Below, in pieces: positions 16,521-25,783 of a DNA stretch of 49,888 bases. The position numbers and the translations under genes are program-made. Numbering within the stretch: the stretch's first letter is position 1; each line of letters begins with the position of its first letter. The stretch is from Elusimicrobiota bacterium (GTDB taxonomy: Bacteria > Elusimicrobiota > Elusimicrobia > UBA1565 > UBA9628). Where the stretch lies: NCBI GenBank assembly GCA_003151975.1, contig PLZD01000055.1:60474-110361 (forward strand), in the 5' to 3' direction. Under the pieces are notes generated by a model. It was not told where the DNA came from, did not search any database, and saw only the letters and a program-made list of their open reading frames with translations.

Positions 16521-18238
16521 GCGTTGTCTCCTCCTGATTTCGGCAAAGTGAAGCGGAACGTCGCGCCCTCGCCGGGCCGGGCGTCCGCCCAGATCCGTCC
16601 GCCGTGGCGCGAGACGATGCGCTGCACCAAAGCCAAGCCGACGCCGGTGCCTTCGAACTCGTCGGCGCCGTGAAGCCGCGAGAACACGCCGAAGAGCTTG
16701 TTGGAGTAGCGCATGTCGAAGCCCGCGCCGTTGTCCTTGACGAAGTACGCGTCCTCGGTAAATCCGATCTCGACCCGGGCATCTGGTTTTTGACGGGTGA
16801 ACTTGAAGGCGTTGGAGACCAGATTGGCCATGACTTGTTGGAGCAGCGCCGGGTCGCCGTGCGCCGCGGGAAGGGTCTTGCGCTCGACGGCGATGGTCCG
16901 CTTGGGCTCCATCGACTTCTGTTGTTCGACGACCGAGTCGGCCAGCGCGTCCATGTCAACTGTGGTTTTCTCGAGCTTCTTGCGGCCCAGGCGCGAGAAG
17001 GCAAGCAGCTCGTCGATGAGCCGGCCCATTTGGCGGGCGTTGTTGCAGACAACACCCAGCAGTCTGCGGCCTTCGTCATCGAGGCGAGGGGCGTAGTCCT
17101 CCTCGAGGATTTTGGCGAAGCCGTCGATGGCGCGCAGGGGGGCCCTGAGGTCGTGCGAGACTGAGTAGGAAAAAGCATCGAGCTCTGCGTTGGCCTTTTC
17201 GAGCTTGCCGGCGTAATCCTGCAGGGCCTGCTCGTCTTGCTTTCGCTCGGTGATATCGCGGGCCACGGCGTAGATGAGGCGCTCCGCGGAGATCGGTTTC
17301 GCGTTCCAAAGGAGCCACTTGTAGGAGCCGTCCTTGCAGCGGTATCTGTTCTCGAAGGACAGCGTGCTCGTGCCCGCGGAGTTCTCCGAGGACTCCTCCG
17401 AGGTACGCTGACGGTCCTCGGGATGGATGAAATCCAGATACGGTATCTTGAGCATTTCCTCCTTAGGATGGCCCAAGACAATCTCCCATGAGTCGCTCAA
17501 CTCCTTAAAATAGCCGTCGAAATCGGCGATGCAGAACATATCCACGGACAGGGAGAAAAAGCGCGCGTACCGGTCCAACGCCTGCTGGGCCTTTCGCCGC
17601 TCGGCGATTTCGACTGTCAGCGCGATGTTGTCTCGCGTGATCCGGGCGATGAGGAGCGCGAAGACGGTTATGGCCAGTATGCAAAGAGCGGAGATGGAAA
17701 GGACGGTTTGCCGCGCGGCGTCCCGCTCGTCGTTTAGGCGCACTTCCAGCAAGCGCTTCTCCTCCGACTGCATCTCGTCGATGAGCCGCCGGGCGTATTC
17801 CATTCTTGCAAAGCCCGTGCTCGCGGTCATGCGGCGGGCGGCCTCGAATCCCCGGCGGCGTCGGACCTCCACGAGAGCGTCGAGTTCGGCCATTCGAGCC
17901 TTTCTCTCACTTAGTAACGCGGACAAGCGCTGCTCCTGTTGGGAGTTATCGGCGACGAGAGCCCTGAGGCGTGTCAGGCTGCGGTCGGTTTCTTGCACGG
18001 CGTCGTGGTAGGGCTTGGAGAACTCCTCGCGGCCGGTGACCTCGAAATAACGGACGCCGCTCTCGGCGTTCTTCAGGCCGGAGAAGGCCGACTCGAGTTC
18101 CGCGATCACCTCGTAGGTGTGGGAGACCCAATGGCCGGCTCCCACGGCTCGGTTCGCGTTTCGGTAGGCGAGGACCATGACCGCTGCCAGGATAACAGCC
18201 GAACCCGCGATACCGAGCTTGAGTCTGTTTTCCCGCAT
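16517..18238 (-). CDS. Membrane histidine kinase CHASE3-PAS-HisKA-HATPase
   Basis: This 573-residue kinase has a first membrane segment at about 8-25 and a CHASE3-like periplasmic domain (about 30-180, with [21 protein letters not shown]). A second segment lies at about 184-205. A PAS domain (about 225-335) ends in [20 protein letters not shown]. HisKA contains [18 protein letters not shown] with the phospho-His near 359. The HATPase has [23 protein letters not shown] and [13 protein letters not shown]. The C-terminal part is of the phytochrome-type kinase class. It is the first gene of the operon, with GAGG just before the ATG and a promoter at 18263-18291. It probably senses an external cue and feeds the receivers downstream. 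Confidence 0.92.
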   Translation of the reverse strand: MRENRLKLGIAGSAVILAAVMVLAYRNANRAVGAGHWVSHTYEVIAELESAFSGLKNAESGVRYFEVTGREEFSKPYHDAVQETDRSLTRLRALVADNSQQEQRLSALLSERKARMAELDALVEVRRRRGFEAARRMTASTGFARMEYARRLIDEMQSEEKRLLEVRLNDERDAARQTVLSISALCILAITVFALLIARITRDNIALTVEIAERRKAQQALDRYARFFSLSVDMFCIADFDGYFKELSDSWEIVLGHPKEEMLKIPYLDFIHPEDRQRTSEESSENSAGTSTLSFENRYRCKDGSYKWLLWNAKPISAERLIYAVARDITERKQDEQALQDYAGKLEKANAELDAFSYSVSHDLRAPLRAIDGFAKILEEDYAPRLDDEGRRLLGVVCNNARQMGRLIDELLAFSRLGRKKLEKTTVDMDALADSVVEQQKSMEPKRTIAVERKTLPAAHGDPALLQQVMANLVSNAFKFTRQKPDARVEIGFTEDAYFVKDNGAGFDMRYSNKLFGVFSRLHGADEFEGTGVGLALVQRIVSRHGGRIWADARPGEGATFRFTLPKSGGDNA

Positions 18239-18257
18239 CGATCCTCGTTTATTTAGG

Positions 18258-18286
18258 TTGACACTCTAGCACAAAGTTACTAAACT
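18258..18286 (+). promoter_or_regulatory. Promoter of the HTH-receiver gene: TTGACA-17-TAAACT
   Basis: A perfect TTGACA and TAAACT (4/6) lie 17 bp apart. The predicted start is only about 3-5 nt before the ATG at 18297, and there is no Shine-Dalgarno sequence, so the mRNA would be almost leaderless. It overlaps the divergent minus-strand promoter at 18263-18291. Confidence 0.6.
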
Positions 18287-18291
18287 TACAA
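18263..18291 (-). promoter_or_regulatory. Promoter of the seven-gene signalling operon: TTGTAA-17-TAGAGT
   Basis: Read on the minus strand, TTGTAA (4/6), 17 bp and TAGAGT (4/6) predict a start about 18 nt before the kinase ATG, leaving room for the GAGG ribosome site. The opposite-strand promoter uses the same DNA, so the two cannot fire at once. Confidence 0.5.
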
Positions 18292-18296
18292 TACTT

Positions 18297-18893
18297 ATGA
18301 TAATTACAGAGCGGGCGTTCAGCACTTTCGAGGTAGCCAAAGTCTGCGGCGTGTTCCACACGACCGTCATCAACTGGGTTAATAAAGGAAAGCTCAAGGC
18401 GCGCGTCACGCCGGGCGGCCACCGCCGCATCGCGATGCCCGAACTCATCGACTTCATGAAGAGGTTCGAGATGCCCATCCCCGAGGACCTCAAGCAGAAG
18501 GCCAAGAAGATCCTCATTGTGGAGGACGATCCCGCCGTCCAACGGATGCTCCAGCGCACTTTGCAGGCTTTGCCCGGAGTCGAGATTCAGACCTGCGTGG
18601 GGGGCTTGGAGGCTCTGATGGCCATCGGCAAGGACGCACCCGACCTGCTCATCCTGGACATCCGCATCCCGCAGGTCGACGGCATCGAGGTCTGCAAAGT
18701 GCTCAAGTCCAGCGAGCATACCAAGCCCATCAAGATCATCGCCATCACCGGCGAACCTCTGCCGACCGAGGCCGAGGAATTCCTCAAGCCGCAGGTGGAC
18801 GGCTTCTTCCAGAAGCCCTTGCCGACGGCCCAACTCAAGGCCATGGCCGCCGAGTTCCTGGAGCTCGAACTCACGACCCTCTCTGCGGCCTAG
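18297..18893 (+). CDS. MerR/excisionase-type HTH fused to a receiver domain
   Basis: In this 198-residue protein residues about 6-60 form a MerR-like winged helix (FSTFEVAKVCGVFHTTVINWVNKGKLKARVTPGGHRR). Residues about 70-190 form a receiver (ILIVEDDPAV, LLILDIRIPQVDG, AITGEP, FQKPL). The order DNA-binding then receiver is the reverse of classic response regulators. The protein is divergent from the kinase operon across a 58-bp shared promoter region and is a likely regulator of it (inference). The N-terminus cannot be shortened without losing the HTH, which supports the ATG at 18297. Confidence 0.88.
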   Translation: MIITERAFSTFEVAKVCGVFHTTVINWVNKGKLKARVTPGGHRRIAMPELIDFMKRFEMPIPEDLKQKAKKILIVEDDPAVQRMLQRTLQALPGVEIQTCVGGLEALMAIGKDAPDLLILDIRIPQVDGIEVCKVLKSSEHTKPIKIIAITGEPLPTEAEEFLKPQVDGFFQKPLPTAQLKAMAAEFLELELTTLSAA

Positions 18894-18908
18894 ATTCGAA
18901 GCCAGATC

Positions 18909-20702
18909 ATGGAAGCTCAGGGCCAGATAATCGCTCCGGGGAAGGCGCTAGCGCGCGTTCCCGAGCGTCTGGCCGAGACTCTGACCGTGTCCGAGCTCAT
19001 CCTCGAGTATCTCAAAGCCGAGGGCGTCGGCGCGGTCTACACTCTTCCCGGCGGACCATTGACGCCCTTGCTCGACGCGCTCTATCACGAGCCCGCGATC
19101 CGCACCATCGCGGCCCGCCACGAGGCGGGCGCCGCGCTGATGGCCCTGGGGCACGCGCGCGTGAGCGGGCGCCTGGGCGTCTGTTGCGTGACGACGGGGC
19201 CGGGCGCGACAAACGCGCTTACCGGCGTCGCGGCCGCCCAGGCGGACTCGCTGCCCGTGCTGGCGCTGACCGCGCAGGTCGCGACCGTGACCTTCGGCCG
19301 GGGCTCGATACAGGATTCCTACGACAGTCTGAATATCGTCGAGATGTTCCGCTCGATCACCAAGATGAGCGTCATGCTGGCGCACCCGCGGGGCCTGGCC
19401 CACACGCTGCGCCAGGCGTTGCGTGCCGCGTTATCGGGGAGGCGCGGCGCTGTGCATCTCAATCTCCCAACGGATTTCATGAAGCAAAAGGTTCCGCTTG
19501 AGCTTCAATTGCCGCACGATTACCGGCCGATCTCGCGGACGTTCGATCGTGAGGCCGTCAAACTCGCCGCCGAGCGCCTTCTCCAAGCGCGGCACCCCGC
19601 GGTCCTCGCCGGCAACGGCGTCAATCTGGCCTCGGCGCGGAAGGAATTGGTCGAACTCGCCGAGCTTCTGGAAATCCCCGTCGCCACGACGCCCAAGGCC
19701 AAAGGGGCCTTCCCCGAGTCCCACGCGCTTGCTCTGCGCGTCTTCGGGACGGCGAGCTCTCCGTGGGCCGAGGAATACTTGCTCTCCGGAAAAGTGGACG
19801 TGCTGTTCGTGATCGGCAGCAGCCTCCACGAAAGCTCGACGCAAGGCTGGGAGGCGCGCCTCATGCCGAGCCAAGCCTTGATCCAGCTCGACATCGACCC
19901 GACCATGCTCGGTCGGAATTATCCTGTGACCGTGCCCATGGTGGGCGACATCAAGACGACTCTGCGCGAGCTTCTGTTCCACCTGCGGCGCTTGGCCGCC
20001 GCAGGAGAACACCCGATGCCGGCCGGTCGGGCTGCGGAGTTCGCGCTATGGAGAAAAGGCGTATCGCCCGTCCTCGATGAAAAGGCGATGATTTCCGATG
20101 AAGCACCCCTCAAGCCTCAGCGCCTCATGCGCGAGCTCAGCCTCGCCCTGCCGGAAAATGCCATCATCTTCATCGACTCAGGAAACAACACTCTGTGGGC
20201 TACGCACTACCTCAACGCGACGGGAAAGAACACCTTCGTGCATAATTGGGGGGATTTCGGCGCGATGGGCTTCGGCGTCGCGGCTCCGATCGGCGGCAAG
20301 GTGGCCGCACCCGACCGGCCCGTCGTCGCCATCGTCGGCGACGGCGCCTTCGCGATGCTCGGCATGGAAGTCTCGACGGCGGTCACGCACGGGGTGCCCG
20401 TCGTTTGGATCGTGCTCAACGACTCCAAGCTCAACGCCGTCTATCACGGGCAGAAGCTGCTCTACGAGGGCCGCACGATCGGCTGCGATTTCGCCCGGAT
20501 GGACGCCGCCATGATCGCCGAGGGTCTGGGCGCGCTGGGCCGCCGCGTGACCAAGCCCGAGGAAGTCGGTCCGGCGCTTACTGAGGCCCTCGCGTCGGGC
20601 CGGCCCGCCGTGCTCGACGTCTGGATCGACGCCGAGGAAGTCCCGCCCATCCACTCCCGCATCCGGTCCATACAGAAGTTCTTCGCGGGAATGGCCTCTT
20701 GA
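18909..20702 (+). CDS. Thiamine-diphosphate enzyme, acetolactate synthase (IlvB) family
   Basis: The 597-residue protein has the three-domain plan of this family. The N-terminal PYR domain includes GVGAVYTLPGGPLTPLLDAL and the cofactor-activating Glu in AARHEAGAALMALGHARVSG near residue 75. The FAD/nucleotide-like central domain is at about 210-360. The PP domain carries GDGAFAMLGMEVSTAV followed by NDSKLNAVYHGQ, the GDG-N thiamine-diphosphate motif. The family includes acetolactate synthase, oxalyl-CoA decarboxylase, glyoxylate carboligase and sulfoacetaldehyde acetyltransferase, and I cannot choose among them. No small regulatory subunit gene follows, which argues against a biosynthetic ALS. 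It starts 16 bp after the HTH-receiver gene and ends 4 bp before the solute-binding gene, so all may be one transcript. Confidence 0.85.
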   Translation: MEAQGQIIAPGKALARVPERLAETLTVSELILEYLKAEGVGAVYTLPGGPLTPLLDALYHEPAIRTIAARHEAGAALMALGHARVSGRLGVCCVTTGPGATNALTGVAAAQADSLPVLALTAQVATVTFGRGSIQDSYDSLNIVEMFRSITKMSVMLAHPRGLAHTLRQALRAALSGRRGAVHLNLPTDFMKQKVPLELQLPHDYRPISRTFDREAVKLAAERLLQARHPAVLAGNGVNLASARKELVELAELLEIPVATTPKAKGAFPESHALALRVFGTASSPWAEEYLLSGKVDVLFVIGSSLHESSTQGWEARLMPSQALIQLDIDPTMLGRNYPVTVPMVGDIKTTLRELLFHLRRLAAAGEHPMPAGRAAEFALWRKGVSPVLDEKAMISDEAPLKPQRLMRELSLALPENAIIFIDSGNNTLWATHYLNATGKNTFVHNWGDFGAMGFGVAAPIGGKVAAPDRPVVAIVGDGAFAMLGMEVSTAVTHGVPVVWIVLNDSKLNAVYHGQKLLYEGRTIGCDFARMDAAMIAEGLGALGRRVTKPEEVGPALTEALASGRPAVLDVWIDAEEVPPIHSRIRSIQKFFAGMAS

Positions 20703-20706
20703 CGCG

Positions 20707-22185
20707 ATGAGACTCGGCGCGGCGATTCTGCTGGCCGCGTTTCTTTCGGGCGCCGCGCCGGCCGCGACTCTGCGCGTCTGCGACGACGTCCGGCAGCCGG
20801 AAAGCCTCAACCCGTACAAGGTCTTTTCCGAGAAGTCGCTCACCGTGATCCAGCAGATGCTCGAGGGTTTGGTTCGCTTCGATGCGAAAGGGCATATCGA
20901 ACCGGCGCTTGCCTTGCGCTGGAAGAGGATCGACGCCAAGACCATCCGTTTCCACCTGCGCCCGCGCGTCTTGTTTCACAACGGGGAGCCGCTCGACGCC
21001 GAGACGGTCAAGTTTAGCCTCGAGAAATATGTCGCGCCGGAGACTCATTATCCCGGGATCGGATTCGTGACGTTCGACCACGTCGTGGTCGTCGATTCAG
21101 GGACAGTCGATGTCGTCACTAAGGTTCCCGACGGACTGCTTCTCAACCGCCTTTCCTTGTTCGGGCACATCGTTCCGCGGAAATATTACCAACAAGTAGG
21201 CGACGAGGCGTTCGCGCGACGCCCGGTCGGCACCGGTCCGTTCAAGTTCGAGCGCTGGGACAACGATCGGAAGATCGTTCTCGCCGCGAACAAGGACTAT
21301 TGGATGCCCGGCTATCCCAAAGTGGACGCGCTGGAGTTCTATTTCCTCGACATCGAGGAGCAGATCCGCCGGCTCCTCGCGGGCAAGCTGGACATCGTGA
21401 CCGAGGTCCCCGGCACGGACACGCTGAAGATTCAAATGTCTCAGGTCGCGCGCATCGTCAAGACTCCCTCGCTCTACACGGTGGCGGGCTCGTTCAATAC
21501 GAACTCCGGCCCCATGCGCGACGAACGCATCCGCCAGGCGTTGAATTACGCCATCGACAAGCGCGAGTTGATACGCTACGACCTGCTCGGCAACGGAACC
21601 CCCATCCACACTCTGACGCTCAAAGGCCATGAAAGCGTGACGGTATCGACAGGGATGAATACCTACGATTACGATCCGGTCAAGGCGCGGGCGCTGCTCA
21701 AAGCCGCCGGGATCGACGGGGAACTCAAGATCTCGGTGCTGGAGGTCAAGGGCACGCGGACCGCTAAGATCATCGCCAAGCAATGGAAGCGCGTCGGCGT
21801 GGAGGCGGAGGTCGTCTCCACCACGGATGCGATGGTCAAGGATGACATTAAGAAGCGGCATTGGGATGTGTTCCTAGGAGGCTGTCCGGATCCCATGTAT
21901 CACTCGTTTTTCATCCAGTCGATCTTCCTTTACTCGCGCTCTCCGTACAGCTTGATTCAAGACGCCGAGTTGGACCATTTGATCGATCAAGTGGTGGGTG
22001 AGACCGACCCGCAGGAGCAAAGCCGGCGCTCGGGGGAACTGGCCGCGTACGTGAATCAGAAGGCGTTGACGATCTATACCTATCAACGATTCAAGACCGA
22101 AGGCGTCGCTCGCGACGTCACATTCGAGCCTTCGATATCGAGTATGCCGTACTTTCGGACCTGCGAGGTTAAACATGCAAGCTAA
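20707..22185 (+). CDS. ABC transporter solute-binding protein, family 5 (peptide/nickel type)
   Basis: The 492-residue protein has a signal peptide with the core AAILLAAFLSGAAPAA and probable cleavage near residue 20. The mature start LRVCDDVRQPESLNP is followed by LEGLVRFDAKGHIEPALALRW and FNTNSGPMRDERIRQALNYAID, typical family 5 motifs. It would bind an oligopeptide or other solute in the periplasm. No permease or ATPase gene is adjacent, so it is an orphan here. It lies 4 bp after the thiamine-diphosphate enzyme gene and overlaps the cupin gene by 11 bp, suggesting a shared transcript. Confidence 0.9.
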   Translation: MRLGAAILLAAFLSGAAPAATLRVCDDVRQPESLNPYKVFSEKSLTVIQQMLEGLVRFDAKGHIEPALALRWKRIDAKTIRFHLRPRVLFHNGEPLDAETVKFSLEKYVAPETHYPGIGFVTFDHVVVVDSGTVDVVTKVPDGLLLNRLSLFGHIVPRKYYQQVGDEAFARRPVGTGPFKFERWDNDRKIVLAANKDYWMPGYPKVDALEFYFLDIEEQIRRLLAGKLDIVTEVPGTDTLKIQMSQVARIVKTPSLYTVAGSFNTNSGPMRDERIRQALNYAIDKRELIRYDLLGNGTPIHTLTLKGHESVTVSTGMNTYDYDPVKARALLKAAGIDGELKISVLEVKGTRTAKIIAKQWKRVGVEAEVVSTTDAMVKDDIKKRHWDVFLGGCPDPMYHSFFIQSIFLYSRSPYSLIQDAELDHLIDQVVGETDPQEQSRRSGELAAYVNQKALTIYTYQRFKTEGVARDVTFEPSISSMPYFRTCEVKHAS

Positions 22186-22543
22186 GCGAAAGTTCGTGAC
22201 CAGGAGTCTCGCCCGGATAACGCCCTTCTCGTTTGAGGGAATGAGCATCAGACCGCTGATCGCCAAAGAGGACACTAAGGCAATGGTCGCTTACCACATC
22301 CGCATACCTGCGATGACGCGGATTCCGCACAGCTACCATAAGCTCGCCTCCGAGGTCATCCACGTCCTTTCAGGGGAAGGGACCGTCCATCTCGATCGGC
22401 GGCGAGTCGCGGTGAAGGCCAAGGACTCCATCTTCATCCAGCCTCGCGTGTGGCATTCGTTCTCAACGGGGAAGAAACCGTTGACTGTTCTGGCGGTTCT
22501 TTCGCCGAGAGCCGACCCGAAGACGGACCTCTACCACCGCTAG
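22175..22543 (+). CDS. Small cupin-domain protein
   Basis: The 122-residue protein is one cupin barrel: HSYHKLASEVIHVLSGEGTVHLDRRRV (motif 1, with two His and Glu as likely metal ligands) and DSIFIQPRVWHSFSTG (motif 2, with the last His). The substrate is unknown; small cupins are often isomerases, dioxygenases or sensors. The gene starts inside the preceding gene's last codons, with a GAGG-like site 7 nt upstream of its ATG. Confidence 0.85.
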   Translation: MQAKRKFVTRSLARITPFSFEGMSIRPLIAKEDTKAMVAYHIRIPAMTRIPHSYHKLASEVIHVLSGEGTVHLDRRRVAVKAKDSIFIQPRVWHSFSTGKKPLTVLAVLSPRADPKTDLYHR

Positions 22544-22562
22544 GCCTTCTTGCCGGCGCGCC

Positions 22563-22591
22563 TTGCGCGCGCCGAAGATTGGACCTACAAT
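22563..22591 (+). promoter_or_regulatory. Promoter of the hybrid kinase gene: TTGCGC-17-TACAAT, leaderless geometry
   Basis: TACAAT (5/6) ends exactly 6 nt before the ATG at 22598. TTGCGC (3/6) lies 17 bp further upstream. No Shine-Dalgarno sequence precedes the ATG. The geometry matches the hemH and methyltransferase promoters. Confidence 0.6.
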
Positions 22592-22597
22592 AACCGC

Positions 22598-25500
22598 ATG
22601 CGGCGCGATTCCCTCTCGGTTCGCCTTCTTTTGTGGATACTGCCCGTCTCCCTGGCGATCACGCTCGGCATCTCCGCCTCAACCTATTATATTGCCAGGG
22701 GTGTCATCCTTTCGGAGAGCCAGCAGGGCATCGCCGCCGTGACCGAAGCCGTCGCGGCAGAGGTAAAGGCCTACTTCGAGCAACGCCACAACGACATCGC
22801 GACCATATCGCAGTCCCCTCTGTTCAAAGACCACTACAAGAACGTGGAGTACGGCCTCGAAGACGAAGCTAAAGTCTATCGGAATGAGATCGAGCGCATG
22901 CTCTTGGGACTCGAGCATCGCACGCGAGCCTACCTATTTCTGGGCTACCTCGACGCCGAGGGACACAAGGTCTGCTTGGTGCGCGCGGGCCCGGCCGCCA
23001 TGCCGGACGGCGAACTGCCCTCTCGGGAGTTCTTTTCGGCGGTAAAGCGCCTCAAGCCCGGCCAAAGGCTCGTTTCCCCGATCACCCACGTCTCCTGGCA
23101 AGCCACCTCGATCATCCTCCTGGGGACGCCGCTTTTCGACGAGGCTGGCCGGTTCCGCGGTGAACTAGTCTTCGCCGTAAACCTCGAACCGGTCTACGAT
23201 TCCCTCGCAAGGCTGCGGCTGGGCAGCTCGGGGCGCAGCTACCTCTCCATGCGGCGTCCCGATCGGCTCTATGAAGAGCTGCCTTCCGCGCGCCGCGCGA
23301 TGCTGACTTCGTCTGTGGCGATCCCCGGAACGCCATGGTTGGTTGTCACCGCCGTCAAACGCGGCGATTATATTGAGCGCTTGGCCTGGGTCAGCTCGAT
23401 GACCTTTCTGTTCGCGCTCTTCGCGTCCACCATTCTGGTCCTCATCATCACGCGCCAGGTGCGCTTCCTGCTGCGTCCTCTTCAGGCGCTGGCAGGCGCC
23501 GCTGAGGCCTACGCCGCCGGGGACCTCGGCGTGCGCGTCGGCATCTCCGGACCCGGGGAGGTGTCGGCGCTCGCGGAATCCTTCAACGTGATGGCGGATC
23601 GGCTCAAGGCCCGCACCGAGGACTTGATGCAGCGAGTCCGCGAGCTCACCGCGCTTCACGGCATGAACGACGCCGTGCTACGGCAACTCGGACGCGACGC
23701 CATCGGGAAGGCAAGCCTCGAGGCCGCGGTCCAGGGTCTCGGTTTCGAGAGGGGAATTTTTTATTGGGTCGACGAGTTCCGCGGCGAACTCGTGGGAGCC
23801 TGCACGTGCGGGATGGAGCGGGTGGGCCTCACCGACGACGAGGTCAGAGGCCGCAGATTGCCGCTGGACGGCGGGCACGCACTGGCGCAGGTCGCGCGCA
23901 CGCGGGAGGTGGTCTACGTCGAGGACACCATGGCCGACCCGCGCTTCGATCGGGATTTCGTCGTCCGCATCCAGGGGAAGTCGTTCTGCGGAGCACCCAT
24001 CGTCGTGCGCGATAGGGTGATCGCGGTCATCGCTTTGAGCGCCCCATCGGCAGGCAACGCCATCCCACCGGCCCAGATGCGCAGCCTTTCGCTCTTTTGC
24101 GGGGCGGCGGGTTTGGCGCTGCAGAACGCGGAGTTGGTCGACGCGATCGTCGAGTCGGAATCGCGCTACCGCACCGCCGTCGAGAATTCTCCGTACGCCG
24201 TGGTGAGCCTCGACCAGAACCTGCGCATCACGCTGTGGAACCGCCGCGCCGAGGCTCTGTTCGGTTACCAGCCCACCGAGGCCTTCGGGCGGACCTTGGA
24301 ACTGATCTTCGGCGAGAAGGCCTACCGCAAGCTGGAGCGTCAGATCGAGACCGAGGGGGCGATCCGCCATGCCGAAGTGGCGGGCGCCGCGCGCGACGGC
24401 CGGAGGCTCGACATCAACTTGAGCTGGACGGGCCAGAGTGCCGGCTCCAAGGGCGCGCGCGAGTGGTTCGTCGTCCTTCAGGATGAGACCGAGAAAAAGC
24501 GGCTGCAATCCCAGCTCATCCAATCCGAGAAGATGACGGCCGTGGGCTCCTTGATCGCGGGAATCGCGCACGAGCTCAACAATCCGCTCGCGGCGGTAAC
24601 TGGCTTTGCCGAGCTTCTGCGGGACTTGCCCGCAAAGCCCGAGGAGAAGGAGGACCTGCGGCTCATGCATCAAAGCGCCCTGCGCTGCCGCGACATCGTC
24701 CAGGGTCTTCTCCTGTTCGCGCGCAAGGGGAAGTCCGCGCGCCAACGGCTGTCGCTGAACTCCGTCGTTCAGTCCACGCTGGCGCTCTTCGAGTACCGCC
24801 TGATCAAGACCGAGGGGATCCAATTGGAGGTGGACCTCGACCCCGCCGCCCCGCGGATTGCCGGGGAATTCCAGAAGATTCAGCAAGTCCTGGTCAATCT
24901 CTTGGGCAACGCCTGCGACGCGCTTCGGGGCCGCATGAGCCCGCGGATCATCCGCGTGCGCACGCGCGCGCTTGCCGGCGGGGCGGCTGTCGAGGTCGAG
25001 GACAACGGCCCAGGCATTACGGCCGAGATGCGGGAGCAGGTCTTTGAGCCTTTTTTCACCACCAAGCCCGCCGGCCAAGGCACGGGCCTCGGGCTTTCGA
25101 TCTCGCGACAGATCGTCTCGGAATTTGGAGGGGAACTCCATTACGAGAAAGCAGCCTCTGGAGGCGCCCATTTCACCGCTCGTTTCCCGGAGTGTCCGGC
25201 GGACCTGCCCGAGCCGGATACGGCCATGCAGTTGCCTCCCGCCGTTCCCGGACGCCGGGTGCTGGTCGTCGACGACGAACCGGAGCTGGCGCAGCTGATG
25301 CTTAGGCTGCTGGCCGAGGATGGGCTAGTCGTCGAAGCGGCCATGGATCCCACGGCCGCCTTGAAACGGATCAAGAAGGCCGGGTTCGACCTGATCATCG
25401 CGGACGTCGACCTTGGGCCGCTGAAGGGTACGGGCCTATTGGAGGCGGCGCGCTTGCTGCCGGATCCGCCGGCCTTCATTTTTGTGACGGGGGATATCCT

Positions 25501-25639
25501 CAATCAGGCATTGGCGCATGAATTGGGCGAACTCGGCGTCCCCGTTCTACCTAAGCCATTTTTGCGGACGGATTTCCTCCGCCTCGTGCGTCGTGTTCTC
25601 CAGGGTCGCCCCGCATCCTCCAAACAGCGGCATCCTTGA
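22598..25639 (+). CDS. Large membrane hybrid histidine kinase: sensor-HAMP-GAF-PAS-HisKA-HATPase-REC
   Basis: This 1013-residue kinase has membrane segments at about 8-35 and 264-285 around a Cache-like periplasmic domain. A HAMP region follows (LLRPLQALAGAAEAYAAGDLGVRV). A GAF domain spans about 345-510, and a PAS domain about 518-640. HisKA contains GIAHELNNPLAAVTGFAELL (His near 657). The HATPase has [42 protein letters not shown]-terminal receiver (about 885-1005) has VLVVDDEPEL, IIADVDLGPLKG and LPKPF. The internal ATG was chosen because the membrane segment begins just after it and because of the 6-nt promoter spacing. A response regulator gene converges on it from the other side. Confidence 0.92.
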   Translation: MRRDSLSVRLLLWILPVSLAITLGISASTYYIARGVILSESQQGIAAVTEAVAAEVKAYFEQRHNDIATISQSPLFKDHYKNVEYGLEDEAKVYRNEIERMLLGLEHRTRAYLFLGYLDAEGHKVCLVRAGPAAMPDGELPSREFFSAVKRLKPGQRLVSPITHVSWQATSIILLGTPLFDEAGRFRGELVFAVNLEPVYDSLARLRLGSSGRSYLSMRRPDRLYEELPSARRAMLTSSVAIPGTPWLVVTAVKRGDYIERLAWVSSMTFLFALFASTILVLIITRQVRFLLRPLQALAGAAEAYAAGDLGVRVGISGPGEVSALAESFNVMADRLKARTEDLMQRVRELTALHGMNDAVLRQLGRDAIGKASLEAAVQGLGFERGIFYWVDEFRGELVGACTCGMERVGLTDDEVRGRRLPLDGGHALAQVARTREVVYVEDTMADPRFDRDFVVRIQGKSFCGAPIVVRDRVIAVIALSAPSAGNAIPPAQMRSLSLFCGAAGLALQNAELVDAIVESESRYRTAVENSPYAVVSLDQNLRITLWNRRAEALFGYQPTEAFGRTLELIFGEKAYRKLERQIETEGAIRHAEVAGAARDGRRLDINLSWTGQSAGSKGAREWFVVLQDETEKKRLQSQLIQSEKMTAVGSLIAGIAHELNNPLAAVTGFAELLRDLPAKPEEKEDLRLMHQSALRCRDIVQGLLLFARKGKSARQRLSLNSVVQSTLALFEYRLIKTEGIQLEVDLDPAAPRIAGEFQKIQQVLVNLLGNACDALRGRMSPRIIRVRTRALAGGAAVEVEDNGPGITAEMREQVFEPFFTTKPAGQGTGLGLSISRQIVSEFGGELHYEKAASGGAHFTARFPECPADLPEPDTAMQLPPAVPGRRVLVVDDEPELAQLMLRLLAEDGLVVEAAMDPTAALKRIKKAGFDLIIADVDLGPLKGTGLLEAARLLPDPPAFIFVTGDILNQALAHELGELGVPVLPKPFLRTDFLRLVRRVLQGRPASSKQRHP

Positions 25640-25783
25640 ACGGACGCTGGTCCGGTCATCTGCGGCGAAACGTAATCGGCCAGCTTCCGGGCATCTTTCG
25701 AAGATGGTTTCTGTTCGGATGGCCCTCCACGAAGGGAAATGCGGACACCGGCCTCTTCAGGACCAGAGCCCCGTCCGGAATGG

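Noticed and set aside
23678-25171. Minus-strand frame of 497 codons opposite the hybrid kinase
   Set aside because: It mirrors the GAF-PAS-HisKA part of the kinase. The composition is biased and no domain is seen.
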